Positions 13,501 to 25,279 of a DNA stretch of 64,000 nucleotides are shown in pieces. The notes under the pieces are model-generated. The model saw only the letters and a list, made by a program, of their open reading frames with translations, was not told the DNA's origin and made no database searches. The stretch's first letter is position 1. Each line of letters begins with the position of its first letter. The stretch covers positions 372,001-436,000 of the forward strand of contig JASXTE010000009.1 of the NCBI GenBank assembly GCA_030280995.1. The letters run 5' to 3'. A program made the translations under genes and the position numbers. The DNA is from Hemileia vastatrix. Its lineage: Eukaryota; Basidiomycota; Pucciniomycetes; Pucciniales; Zaghouaniaceae.

Positions 13501-13683
13501 AGAAAGAACAGATACTTGATAAAAAACTTGATGAATACTTGCAGAGAAGAGAAACATTAAAAGAGAAAGTTGAAAATCCACTTGGTATAACTCCAAGGGA
13601 GCTGACCTACTACAACGTGGGATTTCCTCATCTTGGGGAGAGGTTGTAGCACTAGGGAAATCAGCACTCATCACTCTAAAAAA
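10578..13683 (-). pseudogene. Gypsy A1 pol, 5' part (linker, reverse transcriptase, RNase H), broken
   Basis: Continues the pol segment cut by the Copia insertion. From high to low coordinates: a low-complexity N-terminal linker carrying hairpin-motif copies (13076 and 13133, minus sense), then reverse transcriptase (RLVHDLRAFNRVTIKDAG near 12320-12270; the catalytic box reads FIDY near 12020 in place of FIDD), then RNase H (LAVDSSYISAG near 11510; FELQVDAKSL near 11315). The frame breaks near 13474, 12780, 11970 and 11600, and a MITE interrupts it at 10894-11154. Initiation is expected by -1 frameshifting from gag at 13677-13683, as in copies A2 and C. Confidence 0.85.
10894..11154. mobile_element. 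261-bp CACTA-type MITE (copy 1)
   Basis: Ends form an inverted repeat of about 35 bp: the left starts CACCGTGCAATACGGGGGG, the right (read inward) CACTACACAATATAGGGGG, both followed by a TAGCAAG core. The 3-bp duplication TGT flanks it (10891-10893, 11155-11157). CACTA-like ends plus a 3-bp duplication are the signature of the CMC/EnSpm group. No coding capacity. Inside, roughly 11-bp tandem words of the GAGTTCAGTCT / GAGTTCCATCT type lie near 11040-11110, resembling the subterminal repeats of CACTA elements. It sits in Gypsy A1 pol and has a same-length sibling at 20419-20679. Confidence 0.9.
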
Positions 13684-16071
13684 GACAGACTCTCATTAGA
13701 GCCTGAGCCACACTCCAAAAAACCAGAGGCGGCACCCATTTCTCTTCTTCTCCTAAAAAAATCCATGCACTGGCACATTGAAGACAAGCCAGTTCTGGTC
13801 TCCCAACCATCATCTCCAGGAGATGACAACCTCTTGTGAAGTCTCCTTTCAACTTCACCAGTCAACTCCAAACTGATTCCCATATCACACTGATAACCAA
13901 TTCTTGCCTGGAAATCCATCAAAAATGGTCCACCCAAAACAGCTTTTACATTACCTTTGGCAATGTAAAAATGAACCTTTCCTGAGGCTCCACAAACATC
14001 CAGCTTCACAAATTCAGCTGTTCCAATCAAATCAGTGACATTACCACCAATACCTCTTAAATTTCCACCAATTCCTGCCTTGATGGGGAGGCCCAGATGA
14101 GTAGCCTCAAAAAAAGAAATCAGGTTAATATGAGAATCTGAATCCACCAATGCCCTAGCCTCCCTGCCATTCAGAGTGACTTTGACATAACCCAGAGGTG
14201 CAGAAAAATGAGTTTCCAACCCCTCACCAAACATTTCTGCAGAATCAAATATGTATTCCACCTCCCCAGAAGAAACTCTTCTCCTGGTCAACAACTTTTT
14301 CTGCCTATCAGTCTACCCAGGACTGATATCATGAAATTCCGCATAATTAAGGGAAAAATGACCCTGATTCATCCTTTCCAGGAAAGAGTCCATAACATTA
14401 ACTTGACCAGAAACCACTGGCCTCTCAAAGTGAGCCTTCTGCTTCATTACCTTGGTCCTAGAAATTTCCTGAGGACCAGAACCACCAATAGATTTTCCAT
14501 CAAAAGGAATCAAACCAGATCCCTCACTATAACCTCTAACTCCATCAGTCTTTGGCAATGAAGCCAAACGGAAATCCTCCTCAGAGTCAGAATCAACATC
14601 CATAGGCATTGGATTACCATTCATGTCCTATGCTCCAAAGCTTGGGGGGCCCATATTAGCAATCCCCTTTTGCATCTTGTACAGCTCCTCTTTGCTGTAC
14701 TTCTTCCTAGCTGCACTCAGCCTAGGATCCACCTTTGAAGCCTTAGGCTTTGGTTGGGCCTGAGAACTACTCTTAGGCTTTCCACCTTTCCTTCTTCTAC
14801 ATCATAAACACCAGCCAAGCATTCCCCACTTTGCTTTCTACCACAAGAATACAACTCCAAACCACCAAAGGAAGATGTGAATGAGACTCTATTAGTCTCC
14901 TTTCCCTTTCCCTTTGCATCATCTCTACCTTTTCTAGAAAAAGAAGCCTCATTAGGCAACTCTTCAAACGTTGGCCTTCTGGAGTTGAGATTATGTCTCC
15001 TCCTTACCAAGTCAACTGGAGCCTGACCATCATTAGGCTTTACAAAAGAGAAATCTTGAAACTTGAACACCTTTACATCAAATTCCACCTTCCCTTCAGA
15101 CACATCTCTATTTAGTGCCCAACAATCATTGTACTTGTGCCTTTTTGGCTAAAATAAGAGCAAACCCAAGGATCACTCCTACCAGCCCTCCTATCAAAAT
15201 CCCTAGACTGAGAAGGACCCTTATTGGACTTCTGATCCTCCTGAACAAAAATATGCAGCTGCTTTGTTAAATCAGCTAACTGCACCACCAAAGGGTCCAC
15301 CTCCTTTGGCTTCTCAGGGGCCTTCCCCTTGTTCACCACTTCCTTCTTTCTGTACTCCTCCACATCTCCAGCCAATGCCTCACTGACCTTGCTAACATAT
15401 TTAGTGCTAGCTTCTTGGAGGGAATCCACTTCCAACAGTTTCAGAAGTCCTTCAATAAACTTCTTCACCACTGAAAGAGTAGGCATTTTCTGATTGCCAT
15501 TAGGAAGAACCTTCATCTTGTCCTTCCTAGCCAACTCCTTTAACACATCAATCCTAACATTCCTGGCCAAAGCAGACCAGAAAATATCTCTTGCAGAGTC
15601 AGTACTCTCTAACTCCTCCATTTCCACCAAGTATTCCACCACTGGCTCCAACTGAGCCAGAAACTTCCTATATGTGTGGAGGTTATACACACCTCCATAA
15701 GATTACCATTCACTAGCAATCATATTGAGATCCACCATAGAGTACATGGATTCCCACCTGTCTGTCATTTGCAGACACAACTTCTTCCAATACTTCCTTC
15801 TATAGCCCTCCATTGCAGCAACTTCCTTCACCAGTGCCCTGTCACCAATGTAAAAGATGACTTGCCTCACCATGTCCAAGTGAGAAGCCCCATCTACATT
15901 CCCAGAAGCCTCAAAAAGCTCCAGAAACAGCTTTACATCCTCCCTCATAAACATAGGGCCCTTCCAGGACTTGATCCTGACAGAAGGCCTAAGAGAAACT
16001 GGAGGATTAACCTCCTCAGAAGCACCAGCAGTGCAGCTTCCACCACTTGATAAAGAGGGTCTAGAAGCCAT
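13671..16071 (-). pseudogene. Gypsy A1 gag-protease, broken
   Basis: Starts at ATG 16069-16071 (MASRPSLSS). The capsid-like region (VRIKSWKGP, DGASHLDMVRQVIFYIGDRA) is shared with A2 and C. The zinc knuckle near 15160 is damaged (CSYF where Gypsy-C has CSYC). The protease active site reads VDSDS near 14140 where A2 and C read VDSGS, so the catalytic Asp-Ser-Gly has lost its Gly. Stops or frameshifts at about 15700, 15110, 14715, 14625 and 14310 break the frame, but the end (SLSFLE, then TGA at 13671-13673) and the slippery heptamer at 13677-13683 are preserved. Confidence 0.87.
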
Positions 16072-16156
16072 GGTCCAATGAATTCCAGAAAACCAATTTC
16101 CAACCAAAGAAGAGTGTCCAAAAGTAACAGAAGTCTAAAAAGCTAACAAATTCTCA

Positions 16157-16173
16157 CCCCACGTTGGGTGTCA
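16157..16173 (-). promoter_or_regulatory. Primer binding site of A1, tRNA-Lys type, eroded
   Basis: Minus strand TGACACCCAACGTGGGG, two changes from the Gypsy-C site TGGCGCCCAACGTGGGG, which complements the 3' end of a tRNA-Lys(CUU)-like tRNA. It lies 4 bp inside the LTR. Confidence 0.75.
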
Positions 16174-16177
16174 GAAA

Positions 16178-17208
16178 AGTAGAAAATCCTATAGTACTAG
16201 CTATAGGCCTTGACCAAGTTATTTGGAGTAAAACTGGAGAGAAAAACCCCTGTCACTTTGAGAAATACCAGGTGAGATTTACTTGCTACAGAAAGTCAGA
16301 GACTGTTACAATTCCCCTTCTAAAACACTTCTTGACTGCTTAAGTCAAGACAGTAGCCAATAACAAACCACTGAGAACCAAAGAACCTGAAATACAGGAA
16401 AATCTACACCAGAAAAACAAACACTGTGCACTTGTTGCACAGGAAACAATGATACTTGATGCAGGTTGCAAAGCTACACCAGAGAAAACAGTTTCCAAAG
16501 TTGAGTTAAATGAAGAACTAAACTTGCAAAAAACACAGCCAATTGTGGCCAAAAAACAGTGAAATTTGAGTGAGGAACAAGGATATCACCTCTGGATGGT
16601 TGTATGATAAATAGGGTCGCCCCAAACTGTCTTATTCACTATATACACACAGACCACTATCTAAGAGCCCATTCACACCAAAAAAAATTGCATAAAACCT
16701 CTCTAGAAAAGCTTCCCAGCCTTCTAGCACCAAGGCAGGCAGTCTTCCCAATGTCAGGAGGCCCGCCTGAGGTGGCCAGACCACCCTGAAGTCAGAAAAA
16801 CCACCAAAAATACCCAAACTACTAAAACCTTTAAAACACGTAATTAGGCTATGAAAACATTGTGACATAAAATTCATAGAGAGTTTAGCTCATTCTAATG
16901 GTACTAAGCACTTAACCCTAAGACCTAAGGTTAGCCCGTAAAACACAAAAAACAAAATTAAACGCTATCTTTTTAATAGAAAGATGAGAAATTATCCCTT
17001 TAATACTTAAAATCTAAAAAATTTAAAACAGAAAAAAAATATAGAGAAAACATGGGGCTATCCAATGGTAGTACCCACATCTTTGTAGTCCCAATATTTG
17101 CTGAGTAAATCCAGTAAAACACCCAATTATTAAACAATGCCATTCAAGGCATATCAAAACAATGCCAAATAAACCAACAAAGGGCTCCACCAATGTTGGA
17201 AGACCACA
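16178..17208 (-). repeat. 5' LTR of Gypsy A1
   Basis: About 1031 bp. In element sense it starts TGTGGTCTTCC (right edge) and ends near CTACT, with the palindromic CCTATAGCTAGTACTATAGG next to its 3' end (near 16188-16207). It matches the LTRs at 6292-7382, 36948-38041 and 45331-46424. The short reading frames within are not conserved genes. Confidence 0.9.
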
Positions 17209-20200
17209 ACGGCTGTTGAACCACTTTTTGTAGGCCCTAAAACTCTTCCACTGAAGCACCGGCTTGATTATGCCTTTTTGACAAAACCCTGAAAACCAAA
17301 CAACCCAATCAAAACACTAGTTACAATTAAGCCACTGTTGGGACACCAATTGTAGAGAATTCTAAAGTTCTAAACAGTAGACACAATGCAAGATGGGCTG
17401 GTTCTTCTTTTCAATTTCTAAAAAGAAGCACCTGCCACTCTTATTTTAAAGACAGTGCAATAATGTGTAATACTAATATCTGACTAGGCAGTTTATGAGT
17501 TGAGAGATAAGTTAAAAGATAAAAAAAAATGTTACTATCTGGATATTTATATTCTTAATAAGCACTAATATACACAGCTAATCCCTCTTGAAGATCTCTC
17601 TTTGAATATGCCTTATTATAGCAATAAAATAACTCTAATAATAGTTTACCCTACTGAATCTATATATTCTTTCTGTGTTTCGCTTTTTCACTATACTATA
17701 TGAAATACACACACAGATGCACAAACACTAAAAAACTCAGAATATCTCTAATATTTTCTTAAACACTTAATTGCAGATAAATACAATCTCTTACTTTTAT
17801 CAGAGTATTCGCAAAAATAGACAAATTGCTATATATCACAATCTATTTCAAAAGTATATGATATGAGGCTCTAATGTTTGTAATCTAATGACTGATTTTA
17901 ATAATAATTTTCTCTATCTAAAAACTACTCACAACTACTCTTTTTCCCTATTAGTTAGCCTTTACTTGTTATATTTATCAGCACTCCAGAAAAAGTTCCC
18001 TAGTGGATCTCCAGTGCTGTTTCTAGCACCACATTAGTAAAACACTGACTAATTCATTAGTAAACTAAATACACCACTTGTAACAACTGCAGCGCCTAAA
18101 AATACCTTATGCTTACTAAAACTAGTATTAACTTGGTTCACTGATGTTCCACATGTGTGCTTATGACTGTAACTTTGCATTGTTTCAGCACTACTTCCTG
18201 CGTTGTAACCTTTCAGCCCTGATTCTTGTCTCTTTGACTCTTGGGTGGTTTTTGTGATTGAGTCCCCATCCTCCTTGCTTCATTACTAAGTCCATAGTTC
18301 TGAAAATTTTCTTAACTAGTTAGCCTCTGAAACTTACATTACCTGTTTCAGTAAGCTACCACACTAGCCATGGTGCAGTATACTATGTACTTGAGGCCTT
18401 CCTTGAACCATAATTCCTTCCTTAATGCATAACACACAATTATTGGAAAATCCAAATCCATAATGTTCAGTGCTTGAACTCCTAAGTTGATAATTCGTTG
18501 GTGCGGCACATCCCGCTGCAAAATCCAAGTGCACAGACCCTAAATCCTTTTCCACGCTTCTCTTTCCCTTTGTTCTTTTAAAACAATAATTATGTATTTA
18601 AAATAGCGCTATCTTCTGTGCTATGATTCATCTTTGTTCTTCCTGGGATACACAAGCTTATTGTTCCAAAAAAATAAGTTACCTGTGATGCATGTACCAC
18701 AACGGGGAGCACCAAAGAGGGCCAGAAAGTAAATGAAGCACACCAAAAAAGGAAAAGGTGAAACATAGATGTGGAAAGGTAGAAGATGTAAGGGTGGATG
18801 GCATTGAGAAATAATTTGTCCCCTAGCCCAGCCTGGCAAGTCTCATGGTGTTTTATTATCATCAGTAGACTTGCCGCAAAAGCTGACACTTTCTCTTGAT
18901 TCTAAGTTTCAGGGCTTGGAGGGGATGCTGGAGGAGGAGCTTTAATTTGAAACAACAGCTTGGAACATATCATCCAAGATTACAGCCAAGGCCCAGTCCT
19001 CAAAGCTGACAAAAGGCCTTGAGGAAATGGTCCCTGAAGCCTGTTGGGAGCTCTTACCACTCACCACATAATATTTGGGGGTACTTGCTAGCAAGTCCTC
19101 AACTTGAAGTCAGATAGGACTCAGATGGAAGGCAGATAGAGCTCATGCTGAAATTTTCTTTAACAACAGCTTGAACTCTTTATTAATGATAAATGAATCT
19201 TTACTGAAATAATTGTGAAACTTCAATGAACTCTGATTAGAAATTAAAGTAAAGAAAGTTTAAGAATCTTCTCAACACAAATTTCTTTTTCATTAAATAT
19301 ATTTTTATCTTATTTTTCAATTATATTTTATCAATAAAATTACAGAAAAATATATTATTAATTCTAAAGTTATCATTTTTAAATTGATTTAGTATTTTAA
19401 GAAAATATTTTTCACAACATATGAAAGCTAACATGTACCTTTTAGAGATCAAAAAAATTTTCATTGAGAATTAAAAATAGTAATATTTTAATTGAAACCA
19501 TATAAACTGAAGTTGTATTGTATTTCATATAAGAATTTTTAGATTGAAAAAATATTATTTGTTGAACTTAAATGAATTATATGAGAAGCACATTGAACCA
19601 TCAGGATTTTTAAATTTTTAGGTCTAGCACTAAGTAAAAAACACACAAAACCAAAAAGAAAAAAGGAAATGAAAAACCTGAGTCATATTTTATTGGTTAA
19701 TTTTAAACTCAAAAAGCACTTTCATAGTTTATTTGTACTAATCAATAATCAATAATCAGTAATTGGTTTTGTATCTTCAAATAATTTTAATTCTTCATGT
19801 GGTATACTTGAATCATGTTTTTGCACCTTTTTCATCTAGAATTTTTTTTTGAAATTTAAAGGAAAATAATTTCTACCTTCTTATAGCTATAGTGCTTCCA
19901 AAAATACTCAATAAATATATAATATATCTTAAGTAAATAAATTGAATGTCTGAAATTCTGAATCTTGTTTTTATTTTTTTCCATTTATTTTCTGTAAGAT
20001 TACATTGGGTAGTAAATTGATCTTATTTTTGAAAAAAATGAATCAATAGTCAGTTAATTTTTATTTTGAAAAAAATCATACATAAAAATAATCTCAAATT
20101 TTCAAATGGAAAGTATAATAAACCAATAACTATATATTAAAATTCAATTTAAAATTGTATTTTTGTGAGAATAAATTTTTTTTCAATAACATTTTTCTTC

Positions 20201-20418
20201 TGTAGCTCATACAAAAAATTGTACATTTTATTTTTATGTGAATATATGGTATTCAAATTGGAATTTTATGCCGTATCATTGTTCAATGAATCTTCTGAAT
20301 ATTGGGTAGGAGATTTTTTTAATCATTATACCAATTTTTCTATAGAAAAATTTAATTTAAAACTTTGTTTAAAGTACAAATGATCAATATTTTTAGCTCT
20401 ACCCTTAAAAAATTTATA
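17209..20418. other. AT-rich region without a recognised gene
   Basis: About 3.2 kb. Just right of the A1 LTR, the minus strand carries CTACAATTGGTGTCCCAACAG-like sequence (17340-17362), which could be an LTR end plus primer site of another, undefined element. Minus-strand open stretches at 18364-18555, 18590-18889 (99 codons, hydrophobic, no family recognised) and about 18955-19060 may be remnants of one gene, but I see no motif that proves coding. At about 19066 a CACCACATAATATTTGGGGG end plus TTGCTAGCAAG looks like one unpaired terminus of a CACTA-like element. The rest (19200-20400) is AT-rich with no pattern I can support. Confidence 0.5.
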
Positions 20419-20679
20419 CACCACACGATATGGGGGGCAGACTTGCTAGCGAGTCCACAACCTTGGACCCAAACTCACCACAGATTGAACACACATTGAT
20501 CTATTGATAAAGTAACCATACAATCAGTGATGAACACCACTCAGAAGAACAGTTTTAGGTGGGTGTTCAAGTAGAGTTCAGTATGGGTTCAGTATGAGTT
20601 CAGTCTGAGCTCCATCTGAGTTCCATCTGAGTTCAGGTTAAGGACTCTCTAGCAAGTCCACCCCCTATATTTTTTAGTG
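20419..20679. mobile_element. 261-bp CACTA-type MITE (copy 2)
   Basis: Same length and structure as the MITE at 10894-11154: left end CACCACACGATATGGGGGG, right end inverted CACTAAAAAATATAGGGGG, TTGCTAG cores, and 3-bp duplication ATA (20416-20418, 20680-20682). The centre has 11-bp words of the GAGTTCAGTCT type (20570-20640). Non-coding; presumably moved by an autonomous CACTA transposase elsewhere. Confidence 0.9.
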
Positions 20680-20787
20680 ATATATTAAAAGAATTATATT
20701 GTAATTAATATAAATTCAAGAAAATATTTTAAATGTTTATTTGTCTTATTTTAATATTTTTCTTTTGAAGTTTAAAAAGAGTTCAAA

Positions 20788-20835
20788 CACCACAGAAAAT
20801 CTGGGGGTGAACTGCTAGCAACTCCCTCTCTTTGA
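20788..20835 (+). repeat. Left terminal inverted repeat of the CACTA-like element
   Basis: Pairs with 35708-35755 with only scattered mismatches. The outer CACCACAG is CACTA-like; the inner part carries the TGCTAGCA palindrome also seen in the MITEs. Confidence 0.85.
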
Positions 20836-21379
20836 ACTCCAGAGTGTCTCTTATTATTCCAGGGTTATTCTCACTTTATAACAATAAACAAAATTGTATT
20901 GTAAGTACATTTATTCTCAGATTGATTATAGACAGAATATCAACTGATTCCAAATTATGCACAAGTTGATCCTCCAGAACTTGATTTTGATCCTCTGTTG
21001 AGCACAAATTGATCTAACCTAAGCTTATGCATATATAATAATTCAGGATACTTTCTCTATTAAATTTGATAATAAAATAAAATATTGATGAATTTATATA
21101 AAAAATAATTATTATGTAAGATATTAAATTATAAATTTAGGCATCATATGAGGGCACTTAATAGAACTTAATTATACTATGTGACACCTTAATACTGTAT
21201 CACACAGTTTGAAACATTTAAAACAAAATGTGTCATGATGGGCAATGAAATTGCTTTGACTGACACTTTCAAAATTAATACTGACCATAATACACAAATA
21301 TGAAACCTTGGCATCTATCCAATAAAAGATTTTCCTTCTGATAAATGGATTTTTCTCAGTTACTCCCTGCTAAAAAGTA

Positions 21380-24300
21380 ACCTTGTGAGGTTTGTCTGAC
21401 CTTCAGGGGGATAATTTGGCCACATCAAACTACTTCTATTTCCATGATTGACCAAATTATCATCCTCATTTTCATCTAAAGAGTTGATCTCATCTGACTG
21501 TGGCTGATCAAAGGGGTCCACCACAAGTTTAGCCAAAATTTTGGTGAACACTTTTTTGATGGATAGTGACTAACTGGTGCTTTCCGAAATTGTCCACCTC
21601 AAGTTGGGCTAAACTTCAGGAGGATAAATTTATTTTGAATACAAAATTAACTGAAGAATACTTTTGCCCTAGATACTCTGCATCATAAAAGTGTCCAACT
21701 GAGGTTTAGCCATAATTCAGGTAGACACTTTTGGAAAGGCACAGTCTGATGGGTTTAATATCTATATATGGCAATAAGTATGTGTTTTTTATAAACATGG
21801 AACTAGAATTAATTTAATATGGCCAAAGTGTCCACCTGAAGTTTGGCCAAAATACAGGTGGAAATTTTTATGAGGATTACTTGATGAAATGAAGAAGACT
21901 TGCAATTACTTTCCAACATAAAATTTTCAAACTTAAGTTTATCAAAAATTGTGGTGACACTTTTGCCAGATCCAGTCATATGGGATCAACTCTCTATATG
22001 GCAATGAGAATCAATTTTTAGTCAATCATGGCATTAAAAGTAATTTGATATGGACAAACTTTCCACCTGATTTTTGGCCAAAAATAAGTTGGAAATGTTT
22101 ATGAGGAATACTAGATTAACTAAAGAAGACTTGCACCCTACTACTGTCCATCATAAAAGTGTCCACCAGAAGAATTCTCAAACTTGTGGTTGACACCTTT
22201 GGCCTGGTCGGGCCATATGGGATCAATTCTGCATATGGAAATGAGGATGTAATTTGTTCAATCATGGTACTAGAAGTAATTTGATATAGACAAAGTGTCC
22301 AACTAAATATTGGAAAAAAATCAGTTGAAAACTTCATTTAGTTTTTAAAAAAATCAAATGGAGTACAATTTTATTCCTGATGATGCCCATTTTATCCAAC
22401 ACCTCTTCTGAGCCTTGAAAGTAGGCATTTAGCTTGAATTTTCAATTTCATATAAAATCCCTTTTATTCAACCTATATCTTTTTATCCTTTTTTTCTTTT
22501 AGATATCAATTAATTTTATGTAAAAAAAATAATTTTCATAATTTTTTACCTGTATTTGATAAAATTATTAAAGGTTTAACATCACCCTGTAAGCATTTGG
22601 CACATGTTTTTTCGCTATACTAATAAAAATAATAATATACTGGTGACAAAAAATTGATCAAATGATAAAATATTAATAAAAAAGAAAGATCAAATACCAG
22701 TGGATATGTTTTAAAAAAAAACCAGTTGCACTGAAGAAGACCTGCACCCTAGATACTCACCATCAAAAAAGTGTCCAGCACAAGTTTGGCCAAACTTGTG
22801 CTGGACAATTTTGGTCAGGTGCAGTCATATGAGATCAATTCTTGCTATGGCAATGAAAAAAATTATTTGATAAAAAACTTCACTAGAAGTAGTTTTACAT
22901 AGCCAAATTTTCTACCTAGAGTTCATCCAAACCACAGGTGCACAATTTTTTATCTTTAAAAAAAAGTCAATCTAGTACAATTTATCCCTGATGGTTCTCA
23001 TTTGCTTTAACACCTCTACTGGCCTTTGATAGTAGGAATATTACTTGGATTTCTTTTTTCATATTTGATCCCTTTAACTTAATTTTTTATTCCTCATATT
23101 GCTTATGGATATCAATTAATAATTTTTAAAATAAACTATTTTCATATTTTTATACATTTATTTAATAATATTATAAATGGCATAACATCACCTGGTATGC
23201 ATTTGGCACATGAGTTTTTTCTATACTTATAAAATTAATAATATAATAGCAACCAAAAATTAATCAAATGATATTTATGAGTGAGGAACAAAGATAAAAT
23301 ACCAGTAGACATGTTTGCAAGAAATACTAGAGGAACTGAAGAAAAATTATACCCTAGCTACTCTCCATCATAAAAGTGTCCAGCACAAGTTCAGCTGAGC
23401 TTGTGCTGGACACTTATGGTCAGGTGCAGTCAGATGGGAGCAATTCTCTCTATGGAAATGAAGATAAATTTTTGATAAAAAATTACACTAGAAGTAGTTT
23501 AATATGGAAAAATTGTCATCCTGAAGTTTTGGTAAAGCTCAAGTGGATTTTTTTTTATTTTTATAAAAAAGAAAATTTAGTGCAAGTTTGCCCCTGATTG
23601 TGCTAATTTGATTCAACATCTCTTTTTTCTGTTTATGGCAGGAATTTAACTTGGATTTTAATTTTCATCTTTGATTTCCTTTATTTTACTTTATTTCTCT
23701 CATATTGCTTTTGGATAGAAGTTTATTTTTTGTAAAATAAATCATTTTCATATTTTTTTACCTTTATTTATTAATATTATAAAAGGTGTAACATCACCCA
23801 GTATTCATTTGGCACACAAGTTTTTGCTATACTGATAATATTAATAATATAATGGTGAAAAAAAATTAATCAGTTGATAAATATGAGTGAGGAACAAAGA
23901 TTGAATAACAGTGGAAATGTTTATAAGAAATTCCAGATGATTTAAAATGACTTGCACCCTGGCTACTCTCCATGATAAAAGTGTCCAGCACAAGTTTGAC
24001 CAAACTTGTGCTGGACACTTTTGGTTGCATGCCGTCAGATGCAATCAATTCTTTTTATGGAAATTAGACTGAATGATCACTCCATCATTGCACTGAAAGT
24101 AGTTTTATATGGACAAATTGTCCCCTGGAAGTTTGTCTAAACCTAAGGTAGACAATTTTTTACTTTGGTAAAATGTAAATTTGATCCATGTTAATCTATG
24201 ATGGTGCCCATTTTTTCTGAAGCCTCTACTGGCTCATGATAGCAGAAATTATACTTAATATCTTTATTTCATGTATGATCTCTTAAATTTTAATCTTACC

Positions 24301-25274
24301 CTTTTATTTATCCTTTAGCTTTTAAATATCAATTTTATTTTGGTAAAACTGATAACTTTCACATTTTTTTATATTTATTATATTAAATTATTAAAGTTGT
24401 AAAATCATCCAGTGCACATTCATTACCCATTTTTTTGCTATACTAAGAACATTAATAATATAATGGTGACTAAAAAATAATCAAATAATAAATATGGATG
24501 ACACAGAAAGATTGAATACCCATAGGCATTTTTAAAATGAATACAAGATTAACTGAAGAAGACTTGCACCCTAGCTACTCTCCATCATAAAAGTGTCCAG
24601 CACAAGTTCAGCTGAGCTTGTGCTGGACACTTTGGTTGCATGCAGTCAGATGGGAAAAATTTACTCAATGGAAGTTAAAATTAATTTTTGCTCAATCATT
24701 GCACAAGAAGTAGTTTTATACTGCTATACTATCCTCCTGGTTTTTTGGAAAACCTCAGGTGGACACTTTAATTAATTTTAAAAAAATGAAAATATATTCC
24801 AAATCTAGAACTGGTGGTGCAAATTTGGTCTGAAAACTCAAATTATCTTTGATGGCAGAAATTGTATTTGAATGTTTAATTTCATATTTAATCATTTTTA
24901 TTTTATTTTTTTATTCCTCTTTTTGCTTTCAAATATCAATTTATTTATTGTAAAACTAATACTTCTCATACTTTTTTTACTTTTATTTAATAAGATTATT
25001 AAAGATGTAGCATCTCCCAGTATGCATTTGGCTTACAAGTTTTTTCAATACTAATAACATTAATAGTATAATGGTGAAAAACAATGAATCAAATGATAAA
25101 TATGAATGACACAGAAAGATCATATACAAGTGGATTTGTTTATAAGGAATACCTGATGAACTGAAGAAGACCAGCACCCTAGATACTCACCATCATAAAA
25201 GTTTCCAGCATAAGTTTGGCCAAACTTGTGCTGGACACTTTTGGTTGCATGCAGTCAGATGTGATAAATTTACT
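21380..25274. repeat. Tandem array with two alternating palindromes per unit
   Basis: Type 1 palindrome arms read GTGTCCAGCACAAG...CTTGTGCTGGACAC with a centre of TTTGGCCAAA or TTCAGCTGAA. Clear copies lie at 22767-22815, 23370-23418, 23976-24023, 24588-24632 and 25195-25243, about 605 bp apart, and at 35410-35453 beyond the nested Gypsy-B (also about 609 bp when the insertion is removed). Type 2 arms read GTCCACCTGA...TCAGGTGGAC and alternate with type 1 (21826, 22050, 22905, 23508, 24113, 24724, 34941). Left of 22330 the units are shorter (roughly 170-235 bp) and more degenerate. The later units carry an added stretch of about 370 bp of AT-rich sequence. No unit codes for protein. Confidence 0.88.
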
Positions 25275-25279
25275 CTATG

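Larger units (their letters stand above)
1457..17208 (-). mobile_element. Ty3/Gypsy retrotransposon copy A1, decayed, 3' end not seen
   Basis: Read on the minus strand: 5' LTR (16178-17208), tRNA-Lys-like primer site, gag-protease (16071-13671), pol (from about 13676 down to 2634) and a non-coding tail. No 3' LTR is visible before the hexanucleotide array and window edge, so the element continues left or is truncated. Nested inside are a Copia element (3998-10572) and a CACTA-type MITE (10894-11154). Numerous stops and frameshifts, and a reverse transcriptase box reading FIDY where Gypsy-C has FIDD, show that it is dead. It is the same family as copy A2 and a relative of Gypsy-C. The base after the 5' LTR begins the flank (ACGGC); the matching duplication lies outside the window. 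Confidence 0.9.
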
